DNA from: Dysidea avara
Taxonomy: Eukaryota > Porifera > Demospongiae > Dictyoceratida > Dysideidae
Length of the DNA: 64,000 nucleotides
Direction of reading: 5' to 3'
Assembly: GCF_963678975.1 (NCBI RefSeq)
Contig: NC_089280.1
Location: forward strand, 19,893,863 to 19,957,862
The first letter of the stretch is position 1. Each line of letters opens with the position of its first letter. Below the pieces are notes generated by a model. That model saw nothing but the letters and a program-made list of their open reading frames with translations, had not been told where the DNA came from and ran no database searches. This document shows positions 56,114 through 64,000 of the stretch, piece by piece. Made by a program: the position numbers and the translations under genes.

Positions 56114-57606
56114 GTCATATAGAATCTCCAGCCTTAATATTGGGCTCTCGAGACCACCTGTGCTAAAAAATGCACATAAAAAAATGTCTGGACAACTGTT
56201 AAGGGTGTCCACGGCTCAATCCTCATGTTCCAGCTGGTCCCAAATCTTCTCATGAAAAGCAGCCTAAACAAATTAGTGGCATGGCTGTGATGCAAATGTG
56301 GTCGGGTCTTCATCTAGGAAATGACTAGGGGGAGGAGGGGGGGTTACAGTTTTATCAGAGCAAGGGGGGATGCCACTCCAGAAAATCTTTCCATTTTTGA
56401 CTCTCGTAGATTGCTTCTGACACATTCTCAGGTACCTGAAAATGTGACATGCCGCTCCAGAATTTTTTGTGTTTTATATAGGGACCCACCGATTATGCTC
56501 ATAATTTTACCTATTATGCTTAAATTTATGCTCAATACTTACCCATTATACCCAATTATTTATGCCTCAGTTCTCATGCTCTGCTAATAATTTCCAATTT
56601 ATGGATAAATAATAAGTGGCTGAAGCACAAACTTACTTGTCAAAATGCATATCACAGAAAAGATCAATATACTGTAATAGAACAGTCAGCTATATGATTG
56701 TTCTATTAGAGTTACTGACTGTTCTATTAGAGTATATCGATCTTTCTGTGATAGCTATTTTGATAAGCATGGGATTAATTATGTATTACATTAGCACAAT
56801 ATTGATAGTTTCAGTTTGCAAGTACGTAAGCAAATGTGTTAGAGTGTATTGGAGTACGTATGTCTCACTGTCAAACATTTTTATTACATGTCTGGTGGTC
56901 TGGAGGCGAGCCTAACAATGTATGCAGCTATGAAAATTTGCACCTACAGTGTTAATAATAGACTCCATATTATTAACTTTACACTACATCCCACTATACC
57001 AGTAATGATATCAATGCATTTGCCACTAAATGTGTATACCAGTAGTACATGTGTATGTAGAAATAATAGTATACGTGCAGCAGCATAATTATAATATAAA
57101 ACAACACCAAAAAATTAAACTATTTGCACAAATGTGTGTATTTGCTTTGGCATATCTGTGTTATATAAAAACCACAATACTAGGATGCCCTACAAAGTAC
57201 TAATGTATTTATGAACATGTAGATACTGTTTTGTGCATGACCTTAACATTAATACTTAACAGTGAAGATGTATTTACTTGCTATCAAAATGACTGTTCTA
57301 TTAGAATATCTGTCAATGGTGTAAGAGTAATTGAACAGGATGCTGTATATAAAAAAAATAGTCTGTAGTACAAACAGAGCCATGACTGTAAATGGCCCAA
57401 TTTCTATGAACAACCCATGCTTTATTTAATAAAATGTATTTGTGTTCCACTGAGCAGCCTACCATATATGTTCATTGCTGATTTTTGTGTCCTTTTGCCT
57501 ATGTGATGTGTTCTATTATAAAGCACACATACACACTATGAATGTACTTGTGTATCAGACAGTAGTTTAGTCTTGAAAAGTTGGCACATTTATTTCTTGT
57601 GTGCAG
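56114..57606. other. Repeat-bearing spacer before SYF1 3' exon
   Basis: Contains a dispersed-repeat copy (about 56480-56780) with a hairpin at 56653-56753: GATCAATATACTGTAATAGA on one side and TCTATTAGAGTATATCGATC on the other. A single motif copy lies at 57293-57310. No gene found; the SYF1 middle exons were not located here. Confidence 0.5.
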
Positions 57607-57789
57607 GTGGCCAAGACATTTTGGAAGTCGTGGCAGGATTTTGAACTCCATAATAGAAATTAATACACCTTAAGAGAGATGTTATGTATATCTAGTGCAG
57701 TGTACAAACACAGTTCAGTACTCAGGTCAACTTTGTCTCTGTCCAAATGTTGGCAGCTGCAGCTGGACAAGAAGCCGGCAACAAAGCAG
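57607..57789 (+). pseudogene. SYF1/XAB2 pseudogene, 3' exon
   Basis: After a GTGTGCAG acceptor it reads VAKTFWKSWQDFELHNRN, a close match to the XAB2 segment FWQTWKDFEVRHGN. Then TAA at 57661-57663 replaces the expected Glu, followed by YTLREML. A frameshift near 57690 leads to CSVQTQFSTQVNFVSVQMLA, ending at a GTTACC donor at 57790. It lies on the same strand as the upstream SYF1 exons, about 50 kb away, and follows them in the protein. The HAT repeats that belong between residues near 7654 and here were not found. Confidence 0.8.
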
Positions 57790-59429
57790 GTTACCTATCT
57801 ATGAACTATGTACATGTATGTACACAAATACTTCTACAAAATTGCATTCAATTTTCTTACCAAGACTGCTTTGAAATGCTCTAACAAAATAATTGCCTTG
57901 TTACAATGGGTTGCTTATACATTAAGGTGATTTGTGATTGGACTAACATGCCCTCTTACAAATACGCATAGCTTACTTCTATATAACATCCAGTAGTTAA
58001 TAAGGAGATCCAGAGCATCGGTAATCCATACCCTACCAAAAGTGAATGTTCAATTAGAGTATTTCAATAATTAACACCTAAAGATTTCAATTACCCAATA
58101 ATTTGTTTCTCTTTCTCTCTGCACAGTTTATTATAGTAGATTAGATGGCAAAACTGGAGCTTTTAAAGTTGCCAAGGAAGCCAACCAAATTAAAGTGCAG
58201 TTGTCAGGTAATGTACAACACTTCTATAGCTTATTTGCTTATTAGAAATGCTTTCATTGAGTTTCATGTAGCGGCATTCATTTATGCATCCTGTTAGCAC
58301 TTACAGTTAAAATATTTTGCTGCAATGCTGTTTAAGTTTAGGTTGAAAGCAGAAGTTCCAGACTTCAGCTGTTGTGGCTTCTTTGGTTCTATGCCGAGTA
58401 TTTCTGGATTATTCAGTTACCTGAGTTTGTAATTTTCTGCAGTTTTAATTTCAAGTTTCAAAATGGTATGTTGTAATGTAATGTTTACTTTGAAAGAGTA
58501 GTAATAACTGGGCACTATATTGTAATCTGTAAACAAACTAAATTGGTAATAGTAAAGTACAGTACTGTTGCATATAATTTAACCGGATATTTGAGGGGAT
58601 TATGTATCAAGACTTTACTAGGTATAAACCTATATAGGGGTATGTGTATAAACTTGGGACACGTCAATTTTGTGGGCAAAATTTTTGGCATAATGGGTGG
58701 GTAAAAACAATGAGCAAAATGCTGGCATAATAGGTGCAATTTTTGTGCCAAGTGGGCATAATAATTGCACAAAAGATCAAGATACTCTAATAGAACAGTC
58801 AGACACGATAAAGTATCAACAATGCATAGCTAATTGTTATGGGAAGAAAAAGTAGCAATCAAGATACCCTAATAAAACTGTCACACAGGTTAAGCAATAT
58901 TAGTTAGCTTCTTGCTTTACATGTTAAGAACAAGTGCAGATCAAGATACTCTAATAGAACAGTCACTTTATAGTGAAACTGTAGCTTTGCACTTGGAAAT
59001 GGTAAATTAACAAGATTAATGCAGAGCAAAATATGGAGCATATTAGGTGAAAAATAAAAGAATTGCTGGAAAGAAATATAGGTGGGGAAAAAAAGCAAAA
59101 TAGACTTGTCCCTAGTATAAACCCAATCTGTTGATGCATTATTACTATTATTATAGTTGGCAATTGCTGTACATGTGTCAGTCAATGAAACATATGCCAA
59201 CTTCTTTACCTATAAGTTTAGTTTGTTTAATTGATGATCTTTCCCAAATCAAATGGTCAATATTTTGTGACATCACCATAAAATATTACCAAAATCATGT
59301 ATCCTCATATCTAATTTTTCTTACGGGGGGAGGGGTTGCCCAGAAACACATGTTACCCTTCTCATAACCCTGTAAAATCCCCCCTACATTCCAAAATGGC
59401 TTACCCTTTGGCTTATAATCCCTGCACTA
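57790..59429. other. Repeat-bearing spacer
   Basis: Holds dispersed-repeat units at about 58640-59100 with three separate CTCTAATAGAACAGTC-like motifs (58780, 58865, 58945). An exon-like stretch at 58128-58208 has an acceptor and donor but no homology. No gene called. Confidence 0.5.
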
Positions 59430-59990
59430 AATTACCTGACACAGTTTGCACATTCTTGCTTGGTGATATCACGTCTCCATTTTCTTTTCAATGTGGTCTG
59501 CACCATCACCAATGAAATACACCATGCTGTTTTTCAGCCACACAAAACCCTTCCAATATAATGATGTCTGACTTCATGTAGGATGACAATTCAGACCGAT
59601 TCATCTTCCTTGTCACCGCCCTTTGCACATACCGCACAAAACTCATTTCATACGCCAACATACAAAGACTTTTTTGCAGTCAAAGCATTGTATGAATGCT
59701 TATGTGTGCATTCACACCATCCCCCATCAACAATGGCTACTATAGCTGAGTATTCTCCATAATACCTTTTTGTATTACAATTTGTTTTCCCTTCAGCTAT
59801 CATTGAATTGTTCACCACCATTTACCAGTAACCTCTTCCATGTGTACAAACAAAGATTTCGTCATTACTGGAACACCAAGAATGTTCATTGATTCTTCCA
59901 ATGAATTGAAACCACTGTCTATTGCCATTGTCCTCAAACAGCTGCTAATTTATTGGTCCAGTGTGCTCTGCCAGTACTTGTGATCTGCTG
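59430..59990 (-). pseudogene. Mutator-like (MULE) transposase relic
   Basis: The minus strand reads SGFNSLEESMNILGVPVMTK, SLFVHMEEVTGKWW, IVDGGWCECTHKHSYNA and SLYVGV.NEFCAVC. These match in order the animal Mutator-type transposase pattern (GFN.LNE...GVP.M.K..F ... IVDGGW..R.HKHSYNA.SG ... GVRNKYCAVC). Several stops and indels. It continues to a Cys-containing segment (TKQECANCV) near 59440. Truncated on both sides. Confidence 0.7.
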
Positions 59991-61544
59991 ATTAGATTTT
60001 GCAGTTCATGACTGAAGCTAGTCCATCACAATCTTTTTCTTCAGTGCATCAGGGAATTTACCATCTCCAATGGGAAGGTCAGTACTGTATCACACATTGT
60101 GTTACTTCCTGTACATGTTTGCTTAATAGATGCAGATTTACTCAGCAACACCTTCACACTCTTCGTGAGACCATACTTCATGGCTCATGTGACATGTGGT
60201 TCCGTAATAGAAGATTCAACAACAGATGGTTCCATAGCTAAAGGGACGCAGTGTTGAACGATGGCATGGTTCTGCAGTACAAGACTGTGGTGTTGCATTT
60301 GTGCTACTATGCTTTAGAGTTGTAAGTATACCACTTATCAGTTAAATATACAGAGTGTCATTGCATATTTATCTGTTATTTTCTGCTACAGAAACATCCC
60401 AATGTCCATTACAATGGCACCACTTGCTTCCCATTTTACATACATAGCTACTATGTGTAAGTGTATGTGTGAAAGCCATCTTATACTAGCAGTGCTATAG
60501 AATTTCAGATACTTAATTTCACATGGGACCAATAGCTGTTTGCACCATGTACGTACTTGTATAACCAGCATTTTTGAGGGATCACAAAAATCTAGAAAAC
60601 ATTAATTTTTTGTGGCAAGGTAATAGCTACATGTATCAACTTCAAACATTCATGATCATATTTTCACGAAGCTACCATTACTCACGAAAGTTTCATTCCT
60701 CAAAATTTTTGGTTATACAGTATAATATTGCTTACTTGCAATTTTAAAAGTATTTAGTACATTACTACCTGTAATTACGCTGAGTTTACCAATTATATAT
60801 TACTTCCAGCACTTCCAAAAAGTTTTACCTATTATTCTCATATCTATCTTATCATTCCAATAAGTCTATGCATGTGTCTTCTCTGGAATACCTTATTTGG
60901 TTACTGCATAATAAGAAAGCAGTCCATCTGTAACATCAGCCTCCATGACTTGTAGGTATATAGATAGGTAAAATAGTGTTCTTTATACTCTTTGTAGTCC
61001 CTCTAAGCTCTACAATTGCCATTAAATTATTGCCAGTGTAGTCAACTTTACTGAACAAATGTTTCGGGAGTAAATTGTTGATTATTTATGGCTTAAGTGT
61101 CACAATGGGTCACTGGAGAACAATTTAGCTACTTATTCATTTAACAGCACAGTTTAACTCATAAACCATTCCGTGGACTCACAAATCTGATACACAAGTA
61201 AATTGTAGGGTGGCATATGTAGGTGGCAATATTGTGACATTGCTTTGCTGAGTAACAGTAAATATTGTACAGTAAACATTATCACAGTGTGCTTGTACTA
61301 TTGTCAGTTGTTTTAGTAACAATACAAGCATGCATTTCTTTCAATTAATTACTCCCATTATTTCCTGTCTACATACCATTTCTTATTACCACACTTTAAT
61401 AATGAATATGATATAGTAGTACAGTGTTGAAATGACAGTTAATTATATAGCTGTACCACTAAACTATAGCTAAATTCTACAACTTCATGTAGCTATATAT
61501 GCACACATTGTCTGTCACTATGTAGTTTTCTGCTATTGTAGCTA
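59991..61544. other. Intergenic, nothing recognised
   Basis: Short open stretches (59999-60241 plus; 60386-60571 minus) have no domain. Confidence 0.45.
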
Positions 61545-62145
61545 TCAGTTCTCATGGATCTCCACCTTGATGTAGTTGAAAACATACTGTTCATTTGAAC
61601 CCTCCCTGTACACCTCCAGCCACAGACCTTGATCTAGATTGATAGAGCGTGTATAGGCCACAGGAGAAATCACTCCACTGTCAACAGAATTGTAGCATGA
61701 ACCCCATTTTTGGGATGGTTTAATGGTTAGGACAAACTGTTCCAGTAGGATGGAAGAGTTATGACTAGCACCAGGATACGCTTTTCTTGCTGTGGCAGTA
61801 GACCCCATTACTGCTTCCATTCCTCGACAACGATCAGCTTCTTCTCACATTTCAAATCCTACTCCATACAAATTCATCAGATACAAAGAACTTAGGATCA
61901 CTGTCTCCACTCCGTACTCCACTGTCTAGTCCAATAGTCACTACTACAACAATATCAGCATTAACAGAGAGTAAATTTTTCTTCAGCAAGAGTAGTTTGA
62001 AAAGTAGACCGTAACTTGGAAAGCCTGTTCCAAAATATAGTGCTGTAGCATTATCAGTATAAGAGGAGGCAATGTGTGCTTTGCTGACTATATACCTGGG
62101 AGTATACACCTTGTAAAAGGGTATTATTGTATCATATCTCACCAA
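61545..62145 (-). pseudogene. Unknown animal protein, frameshifted
   Basis: Two overlapping minus-strand frames belong together. 62145-61852 has YTDNATALYFGTGFPSYG, VNADIVVVVTIGLDSG, and GDSDPKFFVSDEFVW. 61820-61545 has RKAYPGASHNSSILLEQFVL, SQKWGSCYNSVDSG and GLWLEVYREG. The join near 61870 requires one inserted base, and a TGA remains just after GFEM. The pattern looks like a beta-sandwich, lectin- or ligand-binding-like protein that I think is repeated in sponge genomes, but I cannot name the family. The start lies upstream, possibly in another exon. Confidence 0.45.
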
Positions 62146-64000
62146 CTAGATAGAAATACAAAATTCAAGTCCTATTAAATCTCAGCACATATTGTACAGC
62201 ATACGAACCTCACAGTTGGCTTGTATGAAAAAGCACAATGAAAGTCCAAGTACAAGCTGAAACATCTCAAAGAAGCTGATTTATCAGATTTCAACGTTCA
62301 GCACACTCAAGCATTTGTATACCAACAGTGGCTCTGATTTTGAGACAGCAGTCTGATTATTAATTTCAATTCACTTTGTCTGGTGAAGCCTGTCAAATTG
62401 TATACATTATATGGCTGCATACCAGGGAACAAACACTGACTGATGGTCTGATGATTTTGTATTTTAGAAATTCAGAATGTGTGCAAAATCATTGTTAATC
62501 AAGACACACAATAGTGTGTCATGCATCTCAAGTAGCCAGCACACAACACAATTCATTGGAAGCTAGAGGGTCCAACACTATGTATCTAATAGCTACACCA
62601 TTTAAGTGTTTTCTGAAGCATTTCCAAATTTAGCCGTATGTATCATGTTGTGGATAATTTATAATGGCTGGGTTTTCTAATACTGCTTGATTAAGTAACT
62701 GAACCCACAAGTATCTGAACAACAGAAGTAATTATTTTGTTAAAGTATTTCATTATCAGGGGTTTGTTCTATTAGAGTAGTTGAACAAAGCTCTGTAAAT
62801 AAACGAACGAGAACTTATTTTGAACACTTTTGTGATTGAACTGGCACACAGGTGTTTGGAATAATGGCTGTAGCTGAGCACACACATAGATGGGATGATC
62901 TCAATAAAAACAATCTTTTCTTTTAGATCAACCATTTCTAATTTAAAACCAAAACGCTCAATGAATCTGTAACTTATAAGATCAAGAGAAAGGTGTGGTT
63001 GTTACTTTGTTGTCATACTATATCCCATTGTAGGGACTTGCGAGAATTTTGTTTATAGGGAGTGAAGTCTCTCCCATTAGGTTATAGAAGACTATATTAC
63101 TATGAATTTGTTACTCACTACCAGCCATCAACCCAAGTATAATGCTACGGTCACATACAAAATCCTTTAAAGTTTGATCAGTCCATGTACTGTGGTGATA
63201 CACCAGGTATATACCCAACTTGTTTTGCAGGTATCATCAGCTATTATTGAATCATTTACTCATACAGTATTCTTACCATATATGGCCATGCACATACATG
63301 TTCATAAAGACTGTTGTCTATGTGTTAATTGTTAGTGTAACTGTGACAAATTTATATGAAGACTCAATGGCTATAAACTAATCAAGAAATGTGGTGTGTA
63401 GTCATGAGTCCCTTATACTTGGGGAAGACCGGAATGTGACTGAAGTTGTGCAATCCACACATAGCTCGATCATATATGATCATACTCATGTATGTGTGTC
63501 AAGACTTATTATGTCTTATCATGAGGTAATTGTTGATAAATACACTATTATTTGCTCTTGCCCACTCTTTTATGTGCTATATTCTTCATATAGCATTCAT
63601 GGCAGTGCTTTTACTAATGCATAATTTTGATGTCAAAAATCAGGCAAGTTAGCTGTATACTTGGTCACATCATAACTGGTAGTCATACCTATACTTGAAC
63701 AATCACACAATGCACAAGCAAAAATTAGGCAAATCTATATTAGAGTGAACATTTCTTGGAATAAATAGATGAATAGCTACATAATATTATTTGTGTAAAA
63801 TTGCTATACTGCATCTGGAAAGAATGGTTACCATGACTACAAGAAATGATTTTTGGTTCTATAATGACTAATTCAAGCAGCAGATAACTCAGTCAACACA
63901 TGGAAGCCTAAATGATTAGAGGTGCTTTATACAATTAGTCTGCATTTAGGTCATATTAATATAATGCATGGGAAGGAAGGATGTATTCACTATAATCTTA
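62146..64000. other. Intergenic, nothing recognised
   Basis: One CTCTAATAGAAC-type motif at about 62766-62780. The segment 63555-63615 (CTTGCCCACTCTTTTATGTG and on) resembles 10020-10080, so another dispersed repeat is present. No gene found. Confidence 0.45.

Noticed and set aside
58128..58208. Possible further SYF1 exon
   Set aside because: Splice-like borders are present, but no reading frame resembles the XAB2 C-terminus.

Overview
The window is AT-rich animal genomic DNA. Genes are broken by short spliceosomal introns with GT..AG borders, and there is no sign of operons or ribosome binding sites. A DEATH-NACHT-LRR receptor of a type common in sponges, and repeats rich in small hairpins, suggest a marine sponge, probably a demosponge. 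This is inferred from protein style, not from a marker gene.

Layout. (1) 1-7654: twelve-plus plus-strand exons of a decayed SYF1/XAB2 splicing-factor gene, with nonsense codons, a frameshift and inserted repeats. A further 3' exon of the same gene lies at 57607-57789, so about 50 kb of mostly mobile DNA now separates the two pieces. (2) 10916-13697: an apparently intact three-exon NLR gene, minus strand. (3) 14457-26440: a dense nest of hairpin elements, inverted and direct repeats, and four TATA-bearing cassettes. (4) 27271-42755: a decayed minus-strand element whose large protein carries a FEN1/XPG-like PIN nuclease and a C-terminal CXC (tesmin-like) domain. It is split twice: by an 853-bp foldback element with a 9-bp target duplication (27399-28251), and by a 9404-bp transposon at 32331-41734. 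(5) 44688-50206: hairpins, an X-box-like palindrome cluster and a rotten pogo-like transposase. (6) 50207-64000: hAT-like MITEs, a retroelement fragment, a Mutator-like transposase relic, a frameshifted unknown gene and dispersed repeats.

The main discovery candidate is the 9404-bp transposon. It has 26-bp terminal inverted repeats with two mismatches, flanked by a TA duplication. It carries two intact, convergent genes: a seven-exon 555-aa BEN-domain protein and a two-exon 339-aa DD34E Tc1-like transposase with a 692-bp intron. Deleting the element plus one TA copy restores the interrupted host-element reading frame exactly (codon ATA followed by GTT). The borders are therefore fixed independently of the inverted repeats. 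I do not recall a Tc1/mariner element of this size and gene content.

The insertion order can be read from the nesting. SYF1 copy or locus decay and the PIN-CXC element came first. The foldback and the Tc1-BEN transposon then landed in the PIN-CXC element. A short dispersed repeat also sits inside a BEN intron. No CRISPR, rRNA or tRNA gene was recognised.
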